Below are positions 30,471 to 38,095 of a stretch of 64,000 nt of DNA, piece by piece. The position numbers and the translations under genes are program-made. The stretch comes from Paenibacillus terricola (lineage in GTDB: Bacteria > Bacillota > Bacilli > Paenibacillales > Paenibacillaceae). The stretch covers positions 558,001 to 622,000 of the forward strand of contig NZ_JACXZA010000001.1 of the NCBI RefSeq assembly GCF_014779765.1, given 5' to 3'. Position 1 is the first letter of the stretch; each line of letters starts with the position of its first letter. The notes below the pieces were generated by a model. That model worked only from the letters and a program-made list of their open reading frames with translations, was not told where the DNA came from and made no database searches.

Positions 30471-31868
30471 ATGGCAAAAAGTATGCCAGAAATGGAAGAG
30501 TACAAGTATGGCTTTCGCGACGAGCATAAGGCGATTTTCCAATCCGGTAAAGGATTGACGCCTGAGATCGTTCGCACGATTTCGGAGATGAAGGGCGAGC
30601 CGGAGTTCATGTTGAACTTCCGCCTGAAGTCGCTGGAGCAATTCAACAAAATGCCTATGCCAACATGGGGCGGCAACATGGACGATCTTGACTTCAACGA
30701 CATCCAGTACTACGTTAAGCCATCCGAGAAACAAGGCAAGACGTGGGAAGAGGTTCCGACTGAAATCAAGGAAACGTTCGACAAGCTCGGAATTCCAGAA
30801 GCGGAGCAGAAATTCCTTGCAGGCGTATCGGCTCAGTATGAGTCCGAGGTTGTATACCACAGCATGCAGGAAGATCTTGCGAAGCAAGGCGTAATCTTCA
30901 CGGATACGGACACGGCGCTTCGCGAGCATCCAGAACTGTTCCAAGAGTACTTCGGAACGGTAATCCCACCAGCGGACAACAAATTCGCAGCGCTGAACAG
31001 CTCGGTATGGTCCGGCGGCAGTTTCATCTACGTGCCGAAAGGCGTGCAGTGTGAAATTCCGCTTCAAGCTTACTTCCGTATCAACTCGGAGAACATGGGT
31101 CAGTTCGAGCGTACGCTCATCATCGCTGACGAAGGCAGCTTCGTGCACTACGTAGAGGGTTGCACTGCGCCTGTATACAGCACGAACTCGCTGCACTCCG
31201 CAGTCGTTGAGATCATCGTGAAGAAGGACGCTCGCGTTCGTTACACGACGATTCAGAACTGGGCACCGAACATCTACAACCTCGTTACGAAGCGCGCCGT
31301 TGCAGAAGAGAATGCGACAATGGAGTGGGTCGACGGCAACATCGGCTCCAAGCTGACGATGAAATATCCTGCGGTTGTGCTTAAAGGCCGCGGTGCGAAA
31401 GGCATGGTATTGTCGATCGCAGTAGCAGGCAAAGGCCAGCACCAAGATGCAGGCGCTAAGATGCTCCACCTGGCACCGGATACGACGTCGACGATCGTGT
31501 CGAAGTCGATCTCGAAGCACGGCGGTAAAGTAACGTACCGCGGTCTCGCTTCGTTCGGACGCAACTCCGAAGGTTCCAAAGCAAACATCAAATGCGATAC
31601 GCTCATCCTCGACAACGAGTCGACGTCGGATACGATCCCATACAACGAGATCATGAACGACAATATTACGCTCGAGCATGAAGCTACTGTATCCAAAGTA
31701 TCCGAGGACCAGCTCTTCTACTTGATGAGCCGCGGTCTGACGGAAGATGAAGCAACGCAAATGATCGTTATGGGCTTCATCGAGCCGTTCACGAAAGAGC
31801 TGCCGATGGAGTACGCGGTCGAAATGAACCGTCTCATTAAATTTGAGATGGAAGGTTCGATCGGTTAA
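30471..31868 (+). CDS. sufB: Fe-S cluster assembly protein SufB
   Basis: Main scaffold subunit of the SufBCD complex, 465 residues. Recognisable regions are [17 protein letters not shown] near the N-terminus, [24 protein letters not shown] (given as landmark near residue 185), HYVEGCTAP, and the C-terminal [17 protein letters not shown]. The ATG at 30471 follows AAGGAGG; the GTG at 30462 overlaps that site and is rejected. Last gene of the suf operon. Confidence 0.96.
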   Translation: MAKSMPEMEEYKYGFRDEHKAIFQSGKGLTPEIVRTISEMKGEPEFMLNFRLKSLEQFNKMPMPTWGGNMDDLDFNDIQYYVKPSEKQGKTWEEVPTEIKETFDKLGIPEAEQKFLAGVSAQYESEVVYHSMQEDLAKQGVIFTDTDTALREHPELFQEYFGTVIPPADNKFAALNSSVWSGGSFIYVPKGVQCEIPLQAYFRINSENMGQFERTLIIADEGSFVHYVEGCTAPVYSTNSLHSAVVEIIVKKDARVRYTTIQNWAPNIYNLVTKRAVAEENATMEWVDGNIGSKLTMKYPAVVLKGRGAKGMVLSIAVAGKGQHQDAGAKMLHLAPDTTSTIVSKSISKHGGKVTYRGLASFGRNSEGSKANIKCDTLILDNESTSDTIPYNEIMNDNITLEHEATVSKVSEDQLFYLMSRGLTEDEATQMIVMGFIEPFTKELPMEYAVEMNRLIKFEMEGSIG

Positions 31869-32125
31869 TATTGCAATACCAAGCCCCTCGCTAGCTGATA
31901 GCGAGGGGCTTTTTGCTGCGGTTACGTAGGAATGGAAGCGGGAAGAGCATAAAAGTGTTAAAGCGTGAAAGGCGAAAAGAGAAAAAAGAGAAAAACATAA
32001 AAACATTAGCCGCTGCGCGGCGGCAACAAGATTCCGAACGTTCCGCTTCTCTTCGCGAATTCCACCTGCGGTGGGCAGCAAAAAGCCCCTTGCCTAGAGA
32101 CGGCTCGGGGTTTGGTATTGCAATA
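31869..32125. repeat. Widely spaced 19-bp inverted repeat at the edge of the tail module
   Basis: TATTGCAATACCAAGCCCC at 31869-31887 is repeated as its reverse complement at 32107-32125, with one mismatch. It brackets about 220 bases with no convincing gene. It marks the boundary between the suf operon and the phage-derived block. The enclosed DNA is purine-rich with a small GCCGC/GCGGC hairpin. Confidence 0.75.
31881..31914 (+). terminator. Terminator of the suf operon
   Basis: AAGCCCCTCGCTA / TAGCGAGGGGCTT stem followed by TTT. Confidence 0.9.
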
Positions 32126-32150
32126 AATAAGAGTGGAGCAGGTGGCGAGT

Positions 32151-32693
32151 TTAACGTAGGGCAAAGACCTCGGCAACGCGAAGCGGTTCGAAGTAGATGA
32201 TGTAGCGATCACCGATCATTGTGAACAGTCCGTACTTATCACGGTATTGGTCAAGGGCAGATTGTAAGAATGGTTCCGTTACACCTAAAAAGTCTGCAAG
32301 TTCATATCGTCCTTTGATACGAGCGTTATAAGCATCAACGAGACGCTCCAACGGAATTAACCGCTGATAAGCCCATCGTCTGGCGCGGAGTTCTTGTTTT
32401 CGGTTCACTGTATCCTGTTGGTCGAGTATATCGCCCGATGAGGTGTGGTAATGCCCAAGTTCTTCGGCCAGCACACAGGCTTTCTCGGCTGTGGTTTGGA
32501 GCGATTGATTAATCCAAATCGTACCGTCGCCATATAAACCCTTGATGGAAGAGACCATAGGGCGTTCCTGAATATCGATTCCGCACTGCGCCGTATCTTT
32601 CAGCAAGTACTCGTATTCGGTAGCCTCATTCTTGCGGTTTTCGTTTGGATCGGATATAAGCTTTGAAGCGCTCAATTTCTTCGCGTTCCTCAT
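32151..32693 (-). CDS. ImmA/IrrE family metallopeptidase
   Basis: Predicted zinc protease that cleaves the neighbouring Xre repressor to induce the element, as ImmA does for ICEBs1. The frame contains the variant active-site motif VLAEELGHYHTSSG (near residue 78), where EELGH replaces the usual HELGH, a form common in phage-type ImmA proteins. The C-terminal region includes LADFLGVTEPFL, typical of these proteins. The start is uncertain; ATG 32693 is used, overlapping the repressor gene by some 68 bases in another frame. Confidence 0.8.
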   Translation of the reverse strand: MRNAKKLSASKLISDPNENRKNEATEYEYLLKDTAQCGIDIQERPMVSSIKGLYGDGTIWINQSLQTTAEKACVLAEELGHYHTSSGDILDQQDTVNRKQELRARRWAYQRLIPLERLVDAYNARIKGRYELADFLGVTEPFLQSALDQYRDKYGLFTMIGDRYIIYFEPLRVAEVFALR

Positions 32694-33063
32694 CTGTCCA
32701 CTCTTCTCCATCATGATGTGCTGCAATCGTTTCGACCTCGCCGCTGTTTAAGCCTCTTGTCAAACGATGATTGCGCTCGAGTTCATTGGCTAATTCTGAA
32801 AGGAACGAATCAGTTGAAAAGTTATCTGTCAGCTTATCGGTACGATGATTTGCATCGCCGTCGGGATGCTGCAATCCAAGCAGAAAGTCGACGCTTACCC
32901 CGTGAAATTGAGCCAATGCCGCAAGCATGACATGGTCTGGGTTAGATATGCCGTTCTCCCATGCATTATAGCGAGCTCGCTTAACGCCAAGCGCATTTGC
33001 GACTTGTTCTTGCGTAAGCCGTCTATGGTTTCTTAAAGCTGAGATTCTTTGATTTAGATTCAT
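32626..33063 (-). CDS. Xre-type (cI-like) repressor of the tail module
   Basis: A 145-residue DNA-binding protein. The HTH_3 domain (residues 3-60) has ISALRNHRRLTQEQVANALGVKRARYNAWENG. The C-terminal part is acidic, and it probably handles dimerisation or ImmA recognition. The ATG at 33063 follows GAGAGGT. It sits next to five GATAA-N5-TTATC palindromes, which are its probable operators (inference), including one at its own promoter. Confidence 0.85.
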   Translation of the reverse strand: MNLNQRISALRNHRRLTQEQVANALGVKRARYNAWENGISNPDHVMLAALAQFHGVSVDFLLGLQHPDGDANHRTDKLTDNFSTDSFLSELANELERNHRLTRGLNSGEVETIAAHHDGEEWTDEEREEIERFKAYIRSKRKPQE

Positions 33064-33087
33064 GTCGGGTCTACCTCTCAAGCTAAT

Positions 33088-33277
33088 GATAATATTATTA
33101 TCAAAAATACATTGACGATAATATACTTATCAAATATAATCGGAATACAGCAAAACGATAAGCTTGATGCAGCTGTATTGATAAAAATATTATCTACACC
33201 AGCATATACGATAAAACAATTATCGTCAAGTGCGGCAACCAGCAAGTCTTTATGTTTGCTCTGATAAAAATCTTATC
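33088..33277. promoter_or_regulatory. Five-site operator array GATAA-N5-TTATC and divergent promoters
   Basis: Perfect half-sites occur at 33088-33102, 33117-33131, 33180-33194, 33210-33224 and 33263-33277. The last exactly fills the spacer of a rightward promoter (TTGCTC 33256-33261, CATAAT 33280-33285). The second overlaps a leftward TTGATA. This fits a lambda-like switch where the repressor shuts both directions. Confidence 0.85.
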
Positions 33278-33345
33278 AACATAATTGTTGAGTGGGATTG
33301 GTACGGCCAGTCTTTTTTTCAATCAAGGGAGGAGAGGATATTCCA

Positions 33346-33678
33346 ATGCGTGCAAGTGAAAGAAACTCAGGAAGATCGACGGAACAATCGGTGCTGGAGC
33401 TTAGATTGGTGCAAGAGGTTGAACGGCTTGGCGGAATGGCTCCAAGATGGCTGGGTGAACATAATCGTGCAGCTCCGGCTCGGATCGTCATCTTCCCGGG
33501 AGAGTGCACTTTATATGTCGTAATGAAGACGCCTGGTTGCAAATGTGATACGGCGCAGCTGCGATGGGTGAAACGGCTCCTTGGTCCCCGCTGCCGTCAC
33601 TATATAATCGATTCGAACGAAGGAATAGACCGGTTCATTAGGGACGTTAGCGTTGGAGGATTACATAAGAATCGGTAA
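33346..33678 (+). CDS. Degenerate VRR-NUC-like protein
   Basis: A 110-residue protein whose pattern follows phage VRR-NUC nucleases: VERLGGMAPRWLGEHNRAAPARIVIFPGE, then a strand ending VVMK, then QLRWVKRLL and a terminal strand YIIDSNEGIDRFI. In active members the loop normally carries Asp before RIV and the next strand carries Glu-x-Lys; here these positions read PARIVI and VVMK. So the nuclease is probably inactive (inference from remembered family pattern). The ATG follows GGGAGGAG. It is the first rightward gene under the operator array. Confidence 0.6.
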   Translation: MRASERNSGRSTEQSVLELRLVQEVERLGGMAPRWLGEHNRAAPARIVIFPGECTLYVVMKTPGCKCDTAQLRWVKRLLGPRCRHYIIDSNEGIDRFIRDVSVGGLHKNR

Positions 33679-33755
33679 TTGCGTTTATCGAGTATTAAAT
33701 AATACAAATACAGCGGATAGCCGGTCAGAGGCTATTATAAAAGGTGGTTTATATT

Positions 33756-34400
33756 ATGAATCTTCAACAATCAAGTAATCATTCTTCTTATTATAAAATG
33801 CATGAAGCTGAAGCAATCGAACGGCTCCGCAGTTATAAGCGCATAATAGCTCGTCTTAAGGTTTTGGAGAACTATTCGGTAGGTGCAGGGATCACGGTGA
33901 GCCGGATGAATCAGGACGATCATCTGATGGATTTGCATCGTAAGCTGCGTGCGATGCCGACTTATATGTATCTGACGAATCGAGAGCAGGTGTTGGAAAC
34001 AACTGCACATGCGTATTTAACCGACTATCCGGTTGGTACGAAAGCTCAGCTTGCGGCGATACCGCGAACGGCTGCAGATCCCGGGGATGCACAGGCTCTA
34101 AGGGAAATTCGTCAAAAGATTGAGAAGGTCATCGAGGCGCGTACTGGGAATCGGGAGGGCTATGAGGGTGTACTGGATCGATTGAGCGAATTTCAAGATT
34201 TGGAGAATGAGCGCGATCAGATCGATGCGGGCTTGGAGGCCTTGGAAAGCTATAAGCCGGATTATGCTTTTCTGCTTCGACTGCGGTACGTCGAAGGTTT
34301 GGAGATTGTGGAGGTCGTCGAACGAATGCAGACTTCGAGACGTACGTTCGAACGGAGCCGACCGAAAGCTCTGTACGAATTTAGCAGGCTATCTATGTAG
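33756..34400 (+). CDS. Sigma-like late regulator of the tail module (Xpf/RinA/ArpU-type)
   Basis: A 214-residue protein, largely helical. The C-terminal 50 residues (YAFLLRLRYVEGLEIVEVVERMQTSRRTFERSRPKALYEF) resemble sigma region 4 or RinA/ArpU late regulators, with a helix-turn-helix that would contact a -35 element. By analogy with Xpf of PBSX it probably switches on the tail operon. AAGGTGG precedes the ATG at 33756. It lies just before the 146-bp repeats, which may be its targets (inference). Confidence 0.7.
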   Translation: MNLQQSSNHSSYYKMHEAEAIERLRSYKRIIARLKVLENYSVGAGITVSRMNQDDHLMDLHRKLRAMPTYMYLTNREQVLETTAHAYLTDYPVGTKAQLAAIPRTAADPGDAQALREIRQKIEKVIEARTGNREGYEGVLDRLSEFQDLENERDQIDAGLEALESYKPDYAFLLRLRYVEGLEIVEVVERMQTSRRTFERSRPKALYEFSRLSM

Positions 34401-34410
34401 CGTTAAAGAG

Positions 34411-34785
34411 GGCAGGCGGTAAGCTGGCGGAGCAAAGGCGTAGTAAAGCGTGTCAACCCGTGATAAGATGCTAGTATGAAAACAATGTATACGAGTTAGA
34501 AGCCACCCGAAAAGGTGGCTTTTATGCATGTTACAAGGTAGAAGATCGCGGTTGTCGGCAGGCGGTAAGTTGGCGGAGGAAAGGCGTAGTAAAGCATGTC
34601 AACCCATGATAAGATGCTAGTATGAAAACAATGTATACGAGCTAGAAGCCACCCGAAAAGGTGGCCTTTACGCTTGTTACAAGGTAGAAGATGGCAGTTG
34701 TCGGCAGGCGGCAAGATGGCGGAACGAAGGCGTAGTAAAGCGAGTCAACCCGTGGTAAGATGCTAGTATGAAAGCATGTATACGA
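34411..34785 (+). repeat. 146-bp tandem repeat, 2.6 copies, each with promoter-like and terminator-like parts
   Basis: Units start at 34411, 34557 and 34703 with GGCAGGCGG. Each contains AGTAAAGC-N-GTCAACCCGTGATAAGATGCTAGTATG followed by GTATACGA. Units 1 and 2 then have an AGCCACCCGAAAAGGTGGCT-type hairpin with T-run (34501-34524 and 34647-34670). Unit 3 runs into a different terminator at 34792-34817. The region has no plausible gene. Confidence 0.88.
34501..34524 (+). terminator. Terminator in repeat unit 1
   Basis: AGCCACC / GGTGGCT stem with CGAAAA loop and TTTT tail; an equivalent hairpin with GGTGGCCTTT lies 146 bases further on. Confidence 0.7.
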
Positions 34786-34791
34786 AATGCC

Positions 34792-34817
34792 AAGGTCGTC
34801 CAATCGGACGACCTTTT
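34792..34817 (+). terminator. Terminator after repeat unit 3
   Basis: AAGGTCGTCC / GGACGACCTT stem with AATC loop and a T-run. Confidence 0.85.
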
Positions 34818-34840
34818 CTGTTTTAAATGAAAGCAAGTTC

Positions 34841-34877
34841 GAGGGCCCTGGCTGAGACTGCCGGGGCCCTCTTATTT
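34841..34877 (+). terminator. Terminator-like hairpin before the tail operon
   Basis: GAGGGCCC / GGGCCCTC stem with an internal mismatch loop, followed by TTATTTT. A small CCGGCA / TGCCGG hairpin follows at 34879-34892. Transcription of the tail genes must start after it or read through. Confidence 0.7.
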
Positions 34878-34908
34878 TCCGGCAAATGCCGGGTGAGAAG
34901 TGAGGTTG

Positions 34909-35046
34909 ATGCAGATGCAGATGGAGCGAATCACAAATCAGCTAACAATTCGGAAGCTGAGAGACCCTCCTGTTAGTAGGATCGCCGAAGGCGAAGAGGC
35001 TAGCATGTGGACGCAGCAGAGCTGCGGACTGGCGAATCGGAGGTAG
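34909..35046 (+). CDS. Small ORF at the head of the tail operon
   Basis: 45 codons from ATG 34909, with GTGAGG just upstream, ending three bases before the GTG start of the tail terminator gene. The product is basic, with IRKLRDPPVSRIAEGEEASMW. No homologue is recognised. The tight spacing to the next gene and the ribosome site favour real expression, but the short length leaves doubt. Confidence 0.5.
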   Translation: MQMQMERITNQLTIRKLRDPPVSRIAEGEEASMWTQQSCGLANRR

Positions 35047-35049
35047 AAG

Positions 35050-35517
35050 GTGGAGACGGTTATCGATATACGCGATTCGGTGGTTGGTTTGTTAGCGGAG
35101 TCATTTCCCGGCACGGTGATCTACACCGAAACGATGGGCCAAGAAACAACTCCCTGCTTTCAGATGACGGATTGTTCCGTAACGTACAACCGAATTATGG
35201 GACGTCGCTATGCACGTGTATATGCTTTCGACATTCGGTATTTCCCTTCCGGATCCTCTCCCGAGCCTATCCAAGATGCCAGTCAAATAGCAGAAAGGCT
35301 TGCAGAAGTGATGGAGTATATCCCACTGGGGAGAGGGAAGCTTCGCGGCTCGGGGATGCGGCACGAGATGGTCGAAGGCGTAATGCACTTTTATTTCGAG
35401 ATTCGAATGCATGTGTTTAAGAAGCAACAATCGGCTCCTAAAATGGCGGCGATGGACATGGAAGGAAGGATCAAAAATGAACAAAGCACCAACGAGTGGG
35501 AAGATAGCATCGGTTGA
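35050..35517 (+). CDS. Phage tail terminator-type protein (DUF6838-like)
   Basis: A 155-residue protein at the position of the tail completion/terminator gene, ahead of the sheath. It has GTVIYTETMGQETTPCFQM and RRYARVYAFDIRYFP, in keeping with tail terminator proteins that cap the tube. It starts with GTG after GGAGG. The 3-prime end overlaps the next small gene by 41 bases. The assignment rests on position and general pattern. Confidence 0.6.
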   Translation: METVIDIRDSVVGLLAESFPGTVIYTETMGQETTPCFQMTDCSVTYNRIMGRRYARVYAFDIRYFPSGSSPEPIQDASQIAERLAEVMEYIPLGRGKLRGSGMRHEMVEGVMHFYFEIRMHVFKKQQSAPKMAAMDMEGRIKNEQSTNEWEDSIG

Positions 35518-35668
35518 AGGATATGGCAAGCAGCAGATGATTGCTTCGAATCGATTCAGCGCTCAGCACAAAGATGTGTTGGCAGCTGTGTTAACGGATG
35601 GAGAATCGTACACAATCGACGCGGCATTGCGTCGTATTCAACAATTTGAGAAAAGGTCGGTGAAGTAG
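35477..35668 (+). CDS. Small tail-operon protein (XkdJ position)
   Basis: A 63-residue protein starting at ATG 35477 after GGAAGGA, inside the previous gene. It contains SNRFSAQHKDVLAAVLTDGESYTIDAALRRIQQF, a helical pattern that is common in the short gene just before xkdK-type sheath genes. It ends one base before the sheath start. Function unknown. Confidence 0.65.
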   Translation: MNKAPTSGKIASVEGYGKQQMIASNRFSAQHKDVLAAVLTDGESYTIDAALRRIQQFEKRSVK

Positions 35669-35669
35669 A

Positions 35670-36986
35670 ATGGCAGGCGGAGTATGGACAACTCAAAACA
35701 AGGTGCGTCCAGGCATCTACATTAATTTTGTAAACGATGGCGGGTCGATTGGTGTAATGGGGGAAAGAGGTACGACATCCATTGCTCTTCCTTTATCTTG
35801 GGGACCGGCGAAACAATTGCTTCGGATTGAAGCGGGAGATAACGTCAAAGACCTTCTGGGCTACGATATGGCTTCCCAGCAACTACTGCTTGTACGAGAG
35901 GCATTGAAGCGCGCATCTACACTACTCCTTTACCGCCTCAATGTCGGTACTAAGGCCAGCGCCGTTATTGGTGCATTGACGGCGACCGCGGTTCATGGCG
36001 GAGAGAGAGGTAATGATCTGTCCGTTATCGTACAAGCAAACATTGATGATAGTACGAAATTCGATGTTACGACGATGCTGAGCGGCGAAGCGATTGAGAC
36101 ACAGACGGTCTCTACGGTGGATGAGCTGAGATCGAATCAATGGGTGAGCTTTAGTGGTACCGGCACTCTGACAGCAACGGCGGGGGCAGCCTTGGCAGGC
36201 GGCAGTGATGGCAGCGTAACGAACGCGGATCATACGGATTTTCTGTCGGCGTTGGAGCTGGAAGATTTCCAGACAGCTGCACTCTCCGCTACGGACAATA
36301 CGCTTAAAGGCGTGTACGCTGCATTCGCAAGACGACTGCGTGAATCGGAAGGGAAGAAGATTCAGGTCGTATTGGAGAATTATCCGTTAGCCGATCACGA
36401 GGGTGTCATCAGCGTGAAGAACGGCGTCATTCTGTCGGACGGCACAAGACTGACGGCTGCGCAAGCGACAGCTTGGGTTGCAGCAGCGACTGCCTCGGCT
36501 GGCGTTGCTGAGTCACTGACATTCCAAAGCTATGACGATGCGGCAGATGCGCTGCCTCGTTATACGAATTCGCAGACGATTGCTGCACTTGAAGCGGGTG
36601 AGTTTGTTTTCACGGCGAGCAATGGTCAGGTTATCGTCGAGCAGGACATTAACAGCTTGACAAGCTTCGGAGGCGACAAAGGGAAGTCCTTCCATAAAAA
36701 TCGGGTTGTGCGAGTGCTGGATGGCATCGGCAACGATATGAAGCGTATTTTCGAACAATATTATCTTGGCAAAGTGAGCAATAACGCTGATGGGCGCAAT
36801 ATGCTCAAGTCCGAGATCATTACGTATTTGACCAGTCTGCAGGATTCGAATGCGATCCAGAACTTCGATCCGCAAACGGATATTACCGTCCAGCAAGGCG
36901 CCGATTCCGACAGCGTTACTGTTGAAGCAGGCATTCAGCCAGTCGATAGCGTTGAAAAAATCTACATGAAAGTGAAGGTGAAGTAG
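35670..36986 (+). CDS. xkdK: Contractile tail sheath protein (XkdK-like)
   Basis: Main sheath subunit, 438 residues. Sheath features include the N-terminal RPGIYINFVND, GERGTTSIALPLSWGPA and the conserved C-terminal half with FEQYYLGKVSNNADGRNMLKSEIITYLTSLQ. Its presence shows the tail is contractile. It is followed after one base by the tube gene, as in PBSX. Confidence 0.92.
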   Translation: MAGGVWTTQNKVRPGIYINFVNDGGSIGVMGERGTTSIALPLSWGPAKQLLRIEAGDNVKDLLGYDMASQQLLLVREALKRASTLLLYRLNVGTKASAVIGALTATAVHGGERGNDLSVIVQANIDDSTKFDVTTMLSGEAIETQTVSTVDELRSNQWVSFSGTGTLTATAGAALAGGSDGSVTNADHTDFLSALELEDFQTAALSATDNTLKGVYAAFARRLRESEGKKIQVVLENYPLADHEGVISVKNGVILSDGTRLTAAQATAWVAAATASAGVAESLTFQSYDDAADALPRYTNSQTIAALEAGEFVFTASNGQVIVEQDINSLTSFGGDKGKSFHKNRVVRVLDGIGNDMKRIFEQYYLGKVSNNADGRNMLKSEIITYLTSLQDSNAIQNFDPQTDITVQQGADSDSVTVEAGIQPVDSVEKIYMKVKVK

Positions 36987-36987
36987 G

Positions 36988-37455
36988 ATGTCATACATGC
37001 GTGCTACAGATACAATCAATGGTCAGGAAGGACGTGCCTACGCGAAGATTAACGGGCAGGTCGAAGAGATGTTCTACATCAAGTCGCTTGAAGCGACTAT
37101 CGAGAAAGAAAAAGCGGAAATCAAAACATTGGGCAGACGAGGCACACAGCATAAAGCAACGGGCTGGTCTGGCAGCGGCAGCATGACGATCTACTATGTA
37201 ACGTCGAAGTTCCGTGAATTGATGCTGAAGTATATTCAGAGAGGCGTCGATACTTATTTCGATATTCAGATCGTGAACGAAGACCCGAACTCCTCGGTCG
37301 GTAAACAGGATGTCACGCTCAAGGGCGTCAATCTCGACAAGGTCATCATCGCGAAGCTCGATACGGAAAGCGAAGCGCTGGATGAAGAAATCGAGTTCAC
37401 GTTCGAAAGTGTCAGCATGAACGATAGGTTCGTTCCGCCAACGCTGGGATTGTAA
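36988..37455 (+). CDS. xkdM: Tail tube protein (XkdM-like)
   Basis: A 155-residue inner tube subunit with GQEGRAYAKINGQVEEMFYIKSLEATIEK and GRRGTQHKATGWSGSGSMTIYYVTS, the DUF2001/XkdM pattern. Order sheath-tube-chaperone is the normal PBSX order. Confidence 0.92.
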   Translation: MSYMRATDTINGQEGRAYAKINGQVEEMFYIKSLEATIEKEKAEIKTLGRRGTQHKATGWSGSGSMTIYYVTSKFRELMLKYIQRGVDTYFDIQIVNEDPNSSVGKQDVTLKGVNLDKVIIAKLDTESEALDEEIEFTFESVSMNDRFVPPTLGL

Positions 37456-37482
37456 TCATATTCAATAGGAGGTTTCAACTTT

Positions 37483-37908
37483 ATGGCAAATGATTTGAGT
37501 GCATTTTATGCGCAAAATGCAGCAGCAGTAGAAGCCGAGACGTTCATCGTCTCGGATCGGTTTCGCGACAGTGAGGGCGCGCCAGCAGCGTGGAAACTGC
37601 GGAGCATGACAGAGGCGGAGAACGAGCAATGCCGCAAATCGGCAACGCGCAAAGTGAAGGGCAAGAACGGCCAGCAGTCGGTGGAAACAAACCCTGACGA
37701 ATACTTGGCCAAACTGGTTGTTGCAAGTGTCGTTTTCCCGAATTTGAAGGATGCCGAGCTGCAGCAGTCTTACGGTGTGCTTGGGGCAGAAAGCCTTCTG
37801 CGAACAATGCTCCGTCCTGGCGAATACGCTGGCTTGGTCGGCAAGGTGCAGGAGCTTAATGGCTTCGATCGCGATATGAACGATTTGGTTGAAGAGGTAA
37901 AAAACTGA
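37483..37908 (+). CDS. xkdN: Tail assembly chaperone (XkdN-like), zero-frame product
   Basis: A 141-residue protein with WKLRSMTEAENEQCRK and LLRTMLRPGEYAGLVGKVQELNGFD, matching XkdN-type chaperones that hold the tape measure during tail assembly. The last codons read GTA AAA AAC TGA and contain the slippery heptamer A-AAA-AAC (37899-37905). A -1 shift would add 57 codons. AGGAGG precedes the ATG. Confidence 0.88.
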   Translation: MANDLSAFYAQNAAAVEAETFIVSDRFRDSEGAPAAWKLRSMTEAENEQCRKSATRKVKGKNGQQSVETNPDEYLAKLVVASVVFPNLKDAELQQSYGVLGAESLLRTMLRPGEYAGLVGKVQELNGFDRDMNDLVEEVKN

Positions 37909-38078
37909 TCGAGGAGGGTGATAGCGAAGCCGTATATGCTTACTACGCCCTCCACGAATTAAATATATTGCCACATGACCTTATGCAGATGAGCCGCCTT
38001 CACAGGGCGGCCATCTATGCAATGATCGAGATACGAGTCAAGAAAGAAAGACAAGCTGCTAAATCACGCAAAAAGTAG
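37905..38078 (+). CDS. Tail assembly chaperone -1 frameshift extension
   Basis: 57 codons open in the -1 frame directly from the slippery site to TAG at 38076-38078. There is no start codon near the beginning (first in-frame ATG is at 37982). The product reads like chaperone extensions (YAYYALHELNILPHDLMQMSRLHRAAIYAMIEIRV) with a basic end. A six-pair stem GGAGGG / CCCTCC begins eight bases past the slip site. The fusion would be about 198 residues, analogous to gpGT of lambda. Confidence 0.78.
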   Translation: MIEEGDSEAVYAYYALHELNILPHDLMQMSRLHRAAIYAMIEIRVKKERQAAKSRKK

Positions 38079-38095
38079 CAAAGGAGGGTTGTACA

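Noticed and set aside
32030-32045. CGAACGTTCCG as a possible LexA box near the tail-module regulators
   Set aside because: The half-sites are not separated by the four bases of the Firmicute LexA consensus, and it is not at a promoter.
30450-32081. 543-codon minus-strand frame antisense to sufB
   Set aside because: Spans the suf terminator and opposes a well conserved gene; product is Arg/Leu/Phe-rich nonsense.
31913-32200. 95-codon plus-strand frame after the suf operon
   Set aside because: Low-complexity basic sequence starting inside the terminator region, without a ribosome site.
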